Shown here: in pieces, positions 18,951 to 30,516 of the stretch
Position numbering within the stretch: position 1 is the first letter of the stretch
How the letters are laid out: each line of letters opens with the position of its first letter
DNA from: Shewanella sp. KT0246
Lineage (GTDB): Bacteria > Pseudomonadota > Gammaproteobacteria > Enterobacterales > Shewanellaceae
Assembly: GCF_019654955.1 (NCBI RefSeq)
Contig: NZ_BPEV01000016.1
Location: 1 to 64,000 of the forward strand
Reading direction: 5' to 3'
DNA length: 64,000 bases
Made by a program: the position numbers and the translations under genes
The notes under the pieces: model-generated
What the model was told of the DNA's origin: nothing
Databases searched by the model: none
What the model saw: only the letters and a program-made list of their open reading frames with translations

Positions 18951-20032
18951 ACTTAAGACCATTCAATAACTTTACTATGGTTCATCTTGCTGTAACGGCC
19001 GTCTTAATGTTAGCTGTTCCAGTTTACGCTTCAGGCGATCATGGTCATGAAGATGTGCATTCAGACAATCACGCTAATGAACAAATTCATGATGCTCATG
19101 GGCATGATGAACATAAAGATACTCACTCAGATAACCATTCAGATGCTCATTCCGATGAACAAGCGCATGATGAACACGGACATGACGAACATGGGCACGA
19201 TGAACATGAAGAAGGCCAAATTCATATCAGTGCAGAACAACTATCTGTATCCGGGATTGTCACTCAATTAGCGCAGCCTGGTGATATCAAACAAACAGTG
19301 ACTTTATATGGTCGAACAGTGGTACCAGAAACGGCCATAAGTCCAGTGAAAGCTAGATTTTCAGGACTCATCACCGAATTTAATTTTGCGGTAGGTGACA
19401 GCGTTAAAGCGGGACAAGTGATTGCCAAAGTTGAATCTAATGCAAGCTTAAAACATTACTCAATTTCAGCGCCGATTTCAGGTGTCGTGGTAAGTCGACA
19501 TGCTAATGTCGGCGAACTAGCTACAGACAATGTGCTGCTTACAATTATGAATGACGCTGAGTTGTGGGTTGAGTATCAAATCTTCCCTGGACAGTTAGGT
19601 TCAGTATCGGTTGGTCAGCACCTTATTATCGAATCAACTCCTGCTAATGCTAATAAACTGCAAGTGCAGTCAACAATTCAACACCTTCTCAATTCAACGA
19701 ACAACCAAGCTTATACATTGGCTCGTGTGCCACTAGACAATAGGCAAGGGCAATGGGCTGTAGGCGCTTTATTATCAGGTGAATTAACCTTGAGTCAGCA
19801 ATCTGTGTCGATGGTTATTGATAATCGTGCTGTGCAGGTTATGGAAGGTCAACAAGTGGTTTTTGTCCGCAATGAAGAGGGCTTTGAAAAACGCATTGTT
19901 GAGTTAGGTCAAAGTGATAGGCAATTGACAGAAGTGTTATCAGGTTTAGCTATTGACGAAGAGTATGCCGTAGAGAAAAGCTTTCTTCTTAAAGCGGATC
20001 TTGAAAAATCTAGTGCTGCCCACGTCCATTAA
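18947..20032 (+). CDS. czcB: CzcB-type periplasmic adaptor with His-rich N-terminus
   Basis: 361 residues. A signal peptide (to about residue 29) leads to a region of about 60 residues densely repeated in His, Asp, Glu and Gly (GHDEHGHDEHGHDEH), probably binding Zn, Co, Ni or Cd in the periplasm. The core is a membrane-fusion protein: a split lipoyl/barrel-sandwich hybrid with SAPISGVVVSRHANVGE, then a beta-barrel. It links CzcC to the RND pump CzcA. It starts inside the end of czcC and lies 12 bp before czcA. Confidence 0.88.
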   Translation: MNLRPFNNFTMVHLAVTAVLMLAVPVYASGDHGHEDVHSDNHANEQIHDAHGHDEHKDTHSDNHSDAHSDEQAHDEHGHDEHGHDEHEEGQIHISAEQLSVSGIVTQLAQPGDIKQTVTLYGRTVVPETAISPVKARFSGLITEFNFAVGDSVKAGQVIAKVESNASLKHYSISAPISGVVVSRHANVGELATDNVLLTIMNDAELWVEYQIFPGQLGSVSVGQHLIIESTPANANKLQVQSTIQHLLNSTNNQAYTLARVPLDNRQGQWAVGALLSGELTLSQQSVSMVIDNRAVQVMEGQQVVFVRNEEGFEKRIVELGQSDRQLTEVLSGLAIDEEYAVEKSFLLKADLEKSSAAHVH

Positions 20033-20044
20033 AGGAGACGATAA

Positions 20045-23167
<3,123 letters not shown>

Positions 23168-23180
23168 ATTGTGGTGTTAA

Positions 23181-23213
23181 CTAAAAAGCCTCGCTTAATG
23201 CGAGGCTTTTTAG
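23181..23213. terminator. Bidirectional rho-independent terminator after czcA
   Basis: A perfect 14-bp stem (CTAAAAAGCCTCGC / GCGAGGCTTTTTAG) with loop TTAAT has A-runs and T-runs on the two arms. It ends czcCBA on plus and can also stop the hemerythrin gene on minus. Confidence 0.9.
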
Positions 23214-23325
23214 TTTTGAGTGTTTCATCTTGGAGTGTATTAACCCCATAAGAAAAAATGGCTCTGCTGGGGGAGCGAGAGCCAAGGACCTGATGAAACT
23301 TTTTATTTAGCCAAACGGTTAAGGT

Positions 23326-23835
23326 TTAGATTGCGAGTGCTTTTGGAAACAGTAACTCATTTTCAGTATGAATATGTACCTGTAAATCAGCATCAAATTC
23401 AGCCAAGGTTTTGTAGCATTTTTGCCAAGTGCTACATGCGCCTTCAGGAGTTTGGTAGTTATTGGTGAGTTCACGTAACTGCTGTAAAACACTGCCAGCA
23501 TGATCATGTTCATGCTCCATGGCATTAATTGGATTACCAATATGGCCAAAGCAACCATTCACTTCTTCGCCAGCAGCTAGTCTTCTCATCGCTGGGAATA
23601 AAATCTGTTCTTCTTTCATTAAATGCGGCATCAAATCAGCAATCAGCGCACCAATTAGTATGGCTAATGGCTTAATCTCGGCATAATCTTCGCCATGGGC
23701 TTGTACCATTCTTTGCGAGTACTCCACTAAAAGCGGCGCAGTTTCACGAACATATTGGTGATGCGTTGCTTCAAGGTGGTCAATTAAAGCGGGAATTGAT
23801 AAAGCTTGTAATTGCTCAAAATTGGTAGAAGACAT
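23326..23835 (-). CDS. Hemerythrin-domain protein, RIC/YtfE-like
   Basis: 169 residues. A four-helix hemerythrin-like domain has candidate di-iron ligands in HLEATHHQYV, PHLMKEEQILFPA, AMEHEHDHAG and HIHTENELLFP. The C-terminal half resembles YtfE/RIC, which repairs Fe-S clusters after nitric oxide damage, but the N-terminal ScdA_N domain with its conserved Cys is missing, so the protein is shorter than the usual about 220 residues. GGAG lies about 7 bases before the ATG. An NsrR-type palindrome directly upstream supports a role in nitric oxide stress. An oxygen or NO carrier role remains possible. Confidence 0.82.
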   Translation of the reverse strand: MSSTNFEQLQALSIPALIDHLEATHHQYVRETAPLLVEYSQRMVQAHGEDYAEIKPLAILIGALIADLMPHLMKEEQILFPAMRRLAAGEEVNGCFGHIGNPINAMEHEHDHAGSVLQQLRELTNNYQTPEGACSTWQKCYKTLAEFDADLQVHIHTENELLFPKALAI

Positions 23836-23860
23836 GATTGCTCCAAAGATGCATTAAATT

Positions 23861-23885
23861 ATAGATGTATTTTAAATGCATCTTT
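23861..23885. promoter_or_regulatory. Predicted NsrR operator upstream of the hemerythrin gene
   Basis: Half-site AGATGTATTT (23863-23872), one centre base, then AAATGCATCT (23874-23883): an 11-1-11-type palindrome with one mismatch between half-sites. It matches the known NsrR operator pattern (ATGYATTT-N-AAATRCAT). It lies 26-50 bp before the ATG. A further half-site AAGATGCATT sits at 23847-23856. NsrR is the nitric-oxide-sensing repressor of ytfE and hmp in enteric bacteria. Confidence 0.75.
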
Positions 23886-23950
23886 TGTGTGGGCAATCAT
23901 ATTGATGAGTAATTGCTAGTTGGATCACATAATTTTAAGACGAGTATCTC

Positions 23951-25132
23951 TTACTGAGTACACTTTTGCCCATTCAATAGTGGACTCACTAACACCTGTT
24001 TACTGACTTGTTGTTGCTCAAGCATGCCGCCAACTCGCAACAACTTGCCCTGATGACAAATTAAGCCACGATGATCCATGCTTGGTGTTTCAAGTTGAAG
24101 TGGTTTAAGCCATTGCATGGTGTCAAAGTCAAAGATGTATTGTTGGCTGTATGGCTCGCTCGGCTCGCCGTTATATCCAATGCCACTGTAGTTATAGGGG
24201 TTGTCACTGCCCGCCATAAAGATAGCTTGTCCAGATTTACCTGACTTCAATCCTGTTGCAGCCATACGATAATGAGCAACTGGTGTTTTTTGAAGATTAT
24301 TAGCTAGAGAATGGTTAGCTAGAGAATGGTTAGCTTGAGAGTCGTGTTCAGCTTGTTCATTTGCAACAGAGTAGTGAGGCAGTAATTGCCAACTTATTCT
24401 TAAATGGTTTTGAGGATTAATTTCGCCATATAAGCACACAGGTGATGACTGGTAACTGCGACGTTTGCCAATATTAGCCTGTACTTTCACCCCATCACAG
24501 AACACGATTTTGTTGCCTGTCATAGCAACTGCTTGGCCAAAAACAGCTGGGGCTGGCATAGGGCTCGCTTGATTCCAGGTATTCGTTTTGGTGTCGTAAA
24601 TTTGGACTAGGTTGACGTTTCCGTCGTTATGCCAGCCGCCAAACAAATAGATATATCTCTGCTGATATACACTCGCTGCAGTATCATCAACAGCCACTGG
24701 CATATCAGCAATGCGTTGGTATTGGTTATTTAGTACATCAAATTGGTAGTTATCGATAGTGCTTATTTCTTCATGGTTTTTGGCAACGGTATAGCCGCCA
24801 AAGACATAAGCTTTATCATTAAGCCCCACGGCGATTGAAGCAAGGCGACCTGCTAATGGCGCGACAAAAGGAACTGGGTTTAAGGGCTGCCATAGTGGAT
24901 TAGGCGCAGAAAGATTAACCCCCCAAACCTTGTTATGCACAGCTTGATAACCTTTACCTTCTGCCAAGCCAGTAAAACTCAATAAGTAGTCGCCTTTTGC
25001 TGTCGTCACTTTGGCTACAGCGTTGTTAGACACACCTTCGGGTAACTGGGGATAACTCGCATTTGCTGCAGGCATAAAACTCACAAGCGCTGTGATAACA
25101 GCGCCAAGCTGGCTTAATCGACTCATTCTCAA
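23951..25132 (-). CDS. Exported kelch-repeat beta-propeller protein
   Basis: 393 residues. A signal peptide (about residues 1-26, ending ANA-SY) is followed by several kelch motifs such as KAYVFGGYT, YIYLFGGWH and QAIFMAGSD, each with a downstream aromatic pattern (NTWNQASPMPAP). It is predicted to form a periplasmic or extracellular beta-propeller. It resembles NanM-like sialate mutarotases in fold, but no sialic-acid genes are nearby, so no substrate is claimed. It has an insertion of 5-residue repeats (SLANH) near residues 275-285, coded by 15-bp tandem DNA repeats. It is divergent from the PepSY pair. Confidence 0.7.
   Translation of the reverse strand: MRMSRLSQLGAVITALVSFMPAANASYPQLPEGVSNNAVAKVTTAKGDYLLSFTGLAEGKGYQAVHNKVWGVNLSAPNPLWQPLNPVPFVAPLAGRLASIAVGLNDKAYVFGGYTVAKNHEEISTIDNYQFDVLNNQYQRIADMPVAVDDTAASVYQQRYIYLFGGWHNDGNVNLVQIYDTKTNTWNQASPMPAPAVFGQAVAMTGNKIVFCDGVKVQANIGKRRSYQSSPVCLYGEINPQNHLRISWQLLPHYSVANEQAEHDSQANHSLANHSLANNLQKTPVAHYRMAATGLKSGKSGQAIFMAGSDNPYNYSGIGYNGEPSEPYSQQYIFDFDTMQWLKPLQLETPSMDHRGLICHQGKLLRVGGMLEQQQVSKQVLVSPLLNGQKCTQ
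24301..24345 (-). repeat. Three 15-bp tandem repeats inside the kelch gene
   Basis: TAGCTAGAGAATGGT occurs twice in a row (24301-24330) and a third, diverged copy follows (24331-24345). It encodes ANHSL-like pentapeptides in a loop. Unit length is a multiple of three, so copy-number change would keep the frame. Confidence 0.85.
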
Positions 25133-25408
25133 TCCTTGTGATTTCTAATATTTTTTAGTTTTAATTTTCTATTTCTAGTCATGCACATTTAAACATATTT
25201 GTTATCGCAGCAGTAAATCAAAGCTAATACAGGTAAGAATTACTGCTGATGGCTTTGATAGTTAAATTTGTAAGTTTGACCTCTTATTTAAATGCTGTTT
25301 TATAGTCAATTTTACGGTAAGTTAGTTTTTTCTGAATTAATTTGCTCACTGTTGTGAGAAACCCTATTCACTCAAAATAGAATAATAAATCACGGGCAAT
25401 TTGTTACT

Positions 25409-26143
25409 TTGAATCCAAAAAAAGCAGTCAATAAAACCCTTAAGAAGGTCTCCTCAGCTCAGTTTATTCACCGATGGCTCATGTTGATATTTGCAGTTCC
25501 AATTATTATATGGGGCTTTACTGGCAGCTATTTTGTATTGATGGATATTGGTTTTATCCGCAGCGATCATGTTGCAGTGAAACAAGCAGATAAAATATCA
25601 CCATCTTCTATCTCTTACCCAATTTCTGAGCTTTATCAAGCATACCCTGATGCTCAAGCGGTCATTGTAAAACCCTTACTTAAACAAATGGTGTATCAGC
25701 TTAAGTTACCAGAAAAGTCATTATTGATTAACGCGCAATCTGGCCAGCCTTTTGGCAGTATTACCGAAGCGCAAGCAAAAGCCATTGCATTAACATTTCA
25801 GCATCAGGATGCCATTTCACCTTCTGCTAGTATCGTTTTAATCAAGTTACTCAACACTCAAGCCCCGTCAGAGTTAGCCGCAAGACATTTACCTGTCTGG
25901 CAAATCAGGTTTGATGATATTGCCCAATCAACACTGTATATATCGGCACAGACAGGCGATGTGGTGACAAGGCGTCATGAATATTGGCGCTGGTTCGATC
26001 TATTTTGGAAGTGGCACATAATGGATTATGACGACGGTGAAGCCATTGATAACGCCTTATTATTTTATACAGCGATAGGATCGTTTATTGCTGTATTCGC
26101 TGGTGGGATATTGATTTGGCAACGGCGTAAGAGGTATAGCTAA
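25409..26143 (+). CDS. PepSY-associated membrane protein (first of pair)
   Basis: 244 residues. A transmembrane segment at about residues 24-48 (MLIFAVPIIIWGFTGSYFVLM) is followed by a periplasmic region with PepSY-like features and a second transmembrane segment near the C-terminus (FYTAIGSFIAVFAGGILIW). This is the short PepSY_TM layout seen in proteins often linked to iron-siderophore or redox functions. The start is TTG with a weak upstream ACGGGC, so it is uncertain. It overlaps the next gene by one base (TAATG). No specific function is assigned. Confidence 0.65.
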   Translation: MNPKKAVNKTLKKVSSAQFIHRWLMLIFAVPIIIWGFTGSYFVLMDIGFIRSDHVAVKQADKISPSSISYPISELYQAYPDAQAVIVKPLLKQMVYQLKLPEKSLLINAQSGQPFGSITEAQAKAIALTFQHQDAISPSASIVLIKLLNTQAPSELAARHLPVWQIRFDDIAQSTLYISAQTGDVVTRRHEYWRWFDLFWKWHIMDYDDGEAIDNALLFYTAIGSFIAVFAGGILIWQRRKRYS

Positions 26144-26886
26144 TGAAAACCAAAAATATAAAACGTTGGCTAAGGTTTTGTCATTACTGGTTGGGCACTA
26201 TTGTTGGTATTCAATTATTAATCTGGCTAGGGACAGGGATTTATTTCAATATCACCCCAAGTGAAGATCTTAAAGGCAGCCATTATTATCGCAGTAAAGC
26301 ACCGTTAGATTTAACTCTATTTAGCCGTCATGAGCTAGAACCTTTATCGTCTATTCTCGAGCGATATAAGCCGATGGAACAGGTTAGTACTATTGTGCTT
26401 AATGACCGACCTATGTATTTATTAGACGAGCAAGTGCAGCGATATCAGCATAATTGCCAACAGCAAGTCTTAGTTGATGCGTATAGCGGCAAAGAAGTCC
26501 TTATTGATGTCGACTTGGCAGAATCCATAGCCTTGCAAAGCTATACCGGAGCAGGCGAGATAATGAGTCATCGACAATTATCTACCAGCTTTAAAGAGTG
26601 GCCAAAAGAATGTAATCCATTGTGGCAAGTCAGCATGAATGATGATTTGAATACACGAATTTACATTAACGGTATAAATGGTCGATTAGTTGGCCATAAA
26701 AATGATCACACTGATTTAGCCGATTTGATGTTTAAGCTGCACTTTATGGATTACCTGCACCAAGGCAGTTTTAATAATCCCTTTAGTTGGCTATTTGGGT
26801 TAATGATGCTGACTTTATCGCTTACAGGTTTGTATTGGGTAATTGAAAATGTGGTGATGAAGCGGTATCGATTTAAGATTACTTAA
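26143..26886 (+). CDS. PepSY-associated membrane protein (second of pair)
   Basis: 247 residues, with the same layout as its upstream partner: an N-terminal transmembrane segment (about residues 16-36), a periplasmic domain of about 180 residues and a C-terminal transmembrane segment (WLFGLMMLTLSLTGLYWVI). WHIMDYDDG in the first protein and LHFMDYLHQG here are matching conserved motifs. The two likely form a heteromeric inner-membrane complex. Two Cys in the periplasmic part (HNCQQQ and KECNPLW) could form a disulfide. Function unknown. Confidence 0.65.
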   Translation: MKTKNIKRWLRFCHYWLGTIVGIQLLIWLGTGIYFNITPSEDLKGSHYYRSKAPLDLTLFSRHELEPLSSILERYKPMEQVSTIVLNDRPMYLLDEQVQRYQHNCQQQVLVDAYSGKEVLIDVDLAESIALQSYTGAGEIMSHRQLSTSFKEWPKECNPLWQVSMNDDLNTRIYINGINGRLVGHKNDHTDLADLMFKLHFMDYLHQGSFNNPFSWLFGLMMLTLSLTGLYWVIENVVMKRYRFKIT

Positions 26887-26918
26887 TTCGTCGAGCAGTA
26901 GGTAAAACATGGAAAACA

Positions 26919-26950
26919 AAAAAGGCTAATCATCTCTGATTAGCCTTTTT
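26919..26950. terminator. Bidirectional terminator between the PepSY pair and fis
   Basis: A perfect 14-bp stem (AAAAAGGCTAATCA / TGATTAGCCTTTTT) with a TCTC loop lies between convergent genes and can stop both. Confidence 0.9.
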
Positions 26951-26976
26951 AAATACAACGAATTAAGAATTGCTTC

Positions 26977-27303
<327 letters not shown>

Positions 27304-28272
27304 TTAAAAATTTACTAATTCATCAAAGTAACATTCCACTAAGGAATATTGCTGTTCAGCGGTTTCAAGCCTATTAAAGTCAGCACGGAACTGTCGCTGT
27401 TCTTCTTGGTTTAGGTACCATCCCATATGCTTTCTCGCAAATCGGACACCTTTGTATTCGCCGTACAATTCGTACAATTTGTTCAGGTGTTCGAGCATGA
27501 TTTCTCGCTGCTCGCTCGCCTCAACTGGCGGTAATTTTTTACCTGTTTCCAAGTAGTGGTGAATTTCTCTAAAAATCCACGGTCTGCCTTGGGCTCCTCG
27601 TCCTACCATCAAAGCATCGGCGCCTGTGTAATCTAAGACAAACTTAGCCTTTTCAGGACTGTCGATATCTCCGTTAGCAACAACAGGGATTGAGACATTT
27701 TGTTTTATTGCTTTAATCGTGTCGTACTCGGCAAAGCCTTTATACATGCATTGTCTCGTTCTACCGTGAACGGCGAGCGATGCAATACCACAATCTTCAG
27801 CAATGTGGGCAATTTCAACACCATTACGATGTTCAGGTTGCCAACCTGTGCGGATCTTTAATGTCACAGGAACATCAACTGCACTAACAACAGCCTGTAA
27901 AATCTCTTTTACTAGCTGGGGATCTTGCATTAATGCCGAGCCTGCGAGCTTTTTGTTTACCTTTTTTGCAGGGCAGCCCATATTGATATCAATGATATGC
28001 GCACCTTGTTCTACGTTGAACTGGGCCGCGTTTGCCATTAATTCAGGATCTGCACCTGCGATTTGTACTGAGCGAATACCTTCTTCACCAGAATGCATCA
28101 TGCGCTGGCGACTTTTATCTGTATCCCAAACTTCAGGATTCGATGAAAGCATCTCTGAAACAGCTAGACCTGCGCCATAGCGTAAACAGAGGTTTCTAAA
28201 AGCGCGATCGGTGACACCTGCCATTGGTGCCACAATCAGCTGATTCTTCAGTTGATACGGGCCAATTTGCAT
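27304..28272 (-). CDS. dusB: tRNA-dihydrouridine synthase B
   Basis: 322 residues from the ATG at 28272 (MQIGPYQLKN), matching E. coli DusB length. AAGGTG lies 8 bases upstream. A TTG at 28296 would add 8 residues and is less likely. The flavoenzyme reduces uridine in tRNA D-loops. APMAGVTDRAFR, the active-site Cys in MGCPAKKVNKK, KIRTGW and ADALMVGRGAQGRPW are diagnostic TIM-barrel motifs. It is the first gene of dusB-fis. Confidence 0.96.
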   Translation of the reverse strand: MQIGPYQLKNQLIVAPMAGVTDRAFRNLCLRYGAGLAVSEMLSSNPEVWDTDKSRQRMMHSGEEGIRSVQIAGADPELMANAAQFNVEQGAHIIDINMGCPAKKVNKKLAGSALMQDPQLVKEILQAVVSAVDVPVTLKIRTGWQPEHRNGVEIAHIAEDCGIASLAVHGRTRQCMYKGFAEYDTIKAIKQNVSIPVVANGDIDSPEKAKFVLDYTGADALMVGRGAQGRPWIFREIHHYLETGKKLPPVEASEQREIMLEHLNKLYELYGEYKGVRFARKHMGWYLNQEEQRQFRADFNRLETAEQQYSLVECYFDELVNF

Positions 28273-28445
28273 TGAGTTATTCACCTTGCTCGTCAAAGGG
28301 GCGCTATATTAGCCCTTTTTTGCCTTCCTGAAAAGGTCAATAAATGAACTAAATGTAACTTTTTTGCTTGACTTTTAGTTGGAGAGTATTCTGCACTCCC
28401 TTAAGCGCAGATCTAGCTGCCATAAGGGGTGCAATGCCTTTACCG

Positions 28446-29327
28446 TTATTTGCGGGTACCTGTCAAGCGACTCCAGTCTTCTTTGTGAGCCGCTTCATCC
28501 ATGATGAACCATTGGCTATAAAACTGTGAGATTTCTTCTGCTTGTTCTTCTAAGAGGCCTGATAAAGCTAATTTCCCGCCAGTTTTAACTTTTTCTGCAA
28601 TTAGTGGAGCTAACTCGCGAAGTGGGCCTGCAAGGATGTTAGCAACCAAGATATCCGCTTGCAGATTTTCTGGTTGGTTTTCTGGTAAGTATAAAGCTAG
28701 CTTGTCTGCAACGCCGTTACGTTCAGCGTTCGCGGTCGATGCATCAATCGCTTGGTAGTCAATATCAACGCCGGTAACAGTTTTCGCGCCAAGTTTAAGG
28801 GCGGCGATTGCCAAAATGCCTGAACCACAACCAAAATCGATCACTTCTTTATCTGAAAGGTCTAAACCGTCTAACCACTCTAAACATAAAGCGGTGGTAG
28901 CATGGGTGCCTGTACCGAAAGCTAAACCAGGATCAAGAATGACGTTTACTGCCTCTGGCTCAGGAATGTCGCGCCAGCTTGGGCATATCCATAAACGTTG
29001 ACCGAATTTTATTGGGTGGAAGCTGTCCATCCATTCGCGAACCCAGTCTTTGTCTTCAATCTGTTCGATTTTATGTTTAAACCCTTTACCAAGATAAGGA
29101 AGGGTTTCTAAAAAGCTCACCGTTGGGCTTAAGTCAGTACCAGCATCAAATAAGGCAATCACAATGGTGTCTTGCCATAACGGTGTTTCACCTAACTTAG
29201 GTTCAAAAATAGGGGTGTCTTTACCATCTTCATAGGTAATTGATACTGAACCTTGCTCCATTAAAAGGTCACCGAGCGCGTCGGCATGGTCGCTGTTAGT
29301 ACTAATGCGAAGTTGAATCCAAGGCAT
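28446..29327 (-). CDS. prmA: Ribosomal protein L11 methyltransferase
   Basis: 293 residues from the ATG at 29327 ([10 protein letters not shown]), the family's standard N-terminus and length; AGGA lies about 9 bases upstream. A start at 29393 would add 22 atypical residues. PrmA trimethylates several amino groups of L11 using SAM. The SAM-binding motif is [20 protein letters not shown], with [15 protein letters not shown] and [10 protein letters not shown] characteristic of PrmA. It lies upstream of dusB-fis on the same strand, a common arrangement; a hairpin region of about 170 bp separates them. Confidence 0.95.
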   Translation of the reverse strand: MPWIQLRISTNSDHADALGDLLMEQGSVSITYEDGKDTPIFEPKLGETPLWQDTIVIALFDAGTDLSPTVSFLETLPYLGKGFKHKIEQIEDKDWVREWMDSFHPIKFGQRLWICPSWRDIPEPEAVNVILDPGLAFGTGTHATTALCLEWLDGLDLSDKEVIDFGCGSGILAIAALKLGAKTVTGVDIDYQAIDASTANAERNGVADKLALYLPENQPENLQADILVANILAGPLRELAPLIAEKVKTGGKLALSGLLEEQAEEISQFYSQWFIMDEAAHKEDWSRLTGTRK

Positions 29328-29571
29328 GGAGTTTTTCCTATGAGAATAATTTAATGGCGCATTGTACCTGCTGGGCGGGAAAAACAGCAGCATTTGATAG
29401 TGAAATATTGCTTATTTGCATTGAAACGGCTGTTTTAGCACTTTTATCGTATGGTTAATCTTTAAGCTATTAATATCCATGATGAAATCACTTAAACATT
29501 GGTTCTGTTTGAATGTCACTATAAATTAATGAAAGTTAAGTAAAATTTTGAGTTCTTATATTTGAACAATA

Positions 29572-29587
29572 TGTGACTGTGATCAAG
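29572..29587. promoter_or_regulatory. CRP-like site 1 upstream of frdC
   Basis: TGTGA-CTGTGA-TCAAG: one perfect half-site and a 3 of 5 second half, 112-127 bp before the frdC start. CRP activates anaerobic reductase genes in Shewanella. The 371-bp gap 29328-29698 holds only this and the next site. Confidence 0.4.
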
Positions 29588-29609
29588 TTCTAAAAGCCGA
29601 TGAATGGTA

Positions 29610-29625
29610 GGTGAGCTTGATCACG
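29610..29625. promoter_or_regulatory. CRP-like site 2 upstream of frdC
   Basis: GGTGA-GCTTGA-TCACG matches 8 of 10 informative positions of the CRP consensus. Its centre is 38 bp from that of site 1, and it ends 73 bp before the frdC start. It is the better candidate for activation. Confidence 0.5.
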
Positions 29626-29698
29626 GTTTAATTTTTATAGCCGAGGAGAAGTAGGGATAGCTGATAAGCTGATTTCACCAGAAATATGTCATACAGGC

Positions 29699-30448
29699 AT
29701 GGAAACTATGACTGCTTCATCGCAAACTCAAACACAAAAAATTCATGACGTTTCGTCAAAAGGGTATTTGAACCCGATTTGGGCAGCCAGAGCCGATAAA
29801 TTACAAAGTGCTACCGGGTTGTTGTTAGGCTTCTTCATCATTATGCACTTGCACTTTGAGTCGAGCATATTGATCAGTAAAGAGGCCTTTTATCATGTTG
29901 GTCACTTTCTAGAAGGTGGCATCTTTAGCGAAACAGGACATGGTTTTCCTGTGCTCACTAAATTTATTTCCGCGTTTATGTTGCTGGTGGTGATCATCCA
30001 TGCAGCGTTCGCGTTAAGACGTTTTCCTGCGCAAATTCAACAATGGCGAGCACTACGCAGCCAAATGACTATTATGCCGCATCAAGATACTAAAATTTGG
30101 TTCTGGCAGCTGATCACTGGCTTCTTATTATTCTTCCTCGCGCCAGTTCATCTCTACGACATGATCACTAATCCTGCGATTGGTCCGCATTTATCAGCAG
30201 AGCGTGTTTACCACCAAGATGTGTGGATGCTTTATGTGTTGTTACTGCCAGCTGTGGTTATCCATGCAATGTTTGGCCTATACCGTGTAGCTGTTAAGTG
30301 GGGCATTACCACTAAACGTATGGCTGCTTTAAAACTTGCCAAGTTCATGGTGATTTACTTGATGATTATTGGTATCGCAAGTTTGATGACTTACATCGTG
30401 ATTGGTCAATCGTTGGAGTTACCAGTGACTCCTTTTGTGCCGAGCTAG
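29699..30448 (+). CDS. frdC: Fumarate reductase cytochrome b subunit
   Basis: 249 residues, about five transmembrane helices, like the dihaem FrdC of Wolinella succinogenes. His residues that can ligate the two haems b are in IIMHLHFES, YHVGHFLEG, VVIIHAAFA and VVIHAMFGLYR. It anchors FrdAB in the inner membrane and oxidises menaquinol. The start could be the ATG at 29708, nine bases later. It is the first gene of frdCAB, the usual epsilonproteobacterial-type order, with CRP-like sites upstream. Confidence 0.93.
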   Translation: METMTASSQTQTQKIHDVSSKGYLNPIWAARADKLQSATGLLLGFFIIMHLHFESSILISKEAFYHVGHFLEGGIFSETGHGFPVLTKFISAFMLLVVIIHAAFALRRFPAQIQQWRALRSQMTIMPHQDTKIWFWQLITGFLLFFLAPVHLYDMITNPAIGPHLSAERVYHQDVWMLYVLLLPAVVIHAMFGLYRVAVKWGITTKRMAALKLAKFMVIYLMIIGIASLMTYIVIGQSLELPVTPFVPS

Positions 30449-30516
30449 AGGCTTAAGAGTTTTAGGTTAATGAGTCACATATGCCATTAACCTCGTATCG
30501 AATTTAAGGAATACCC

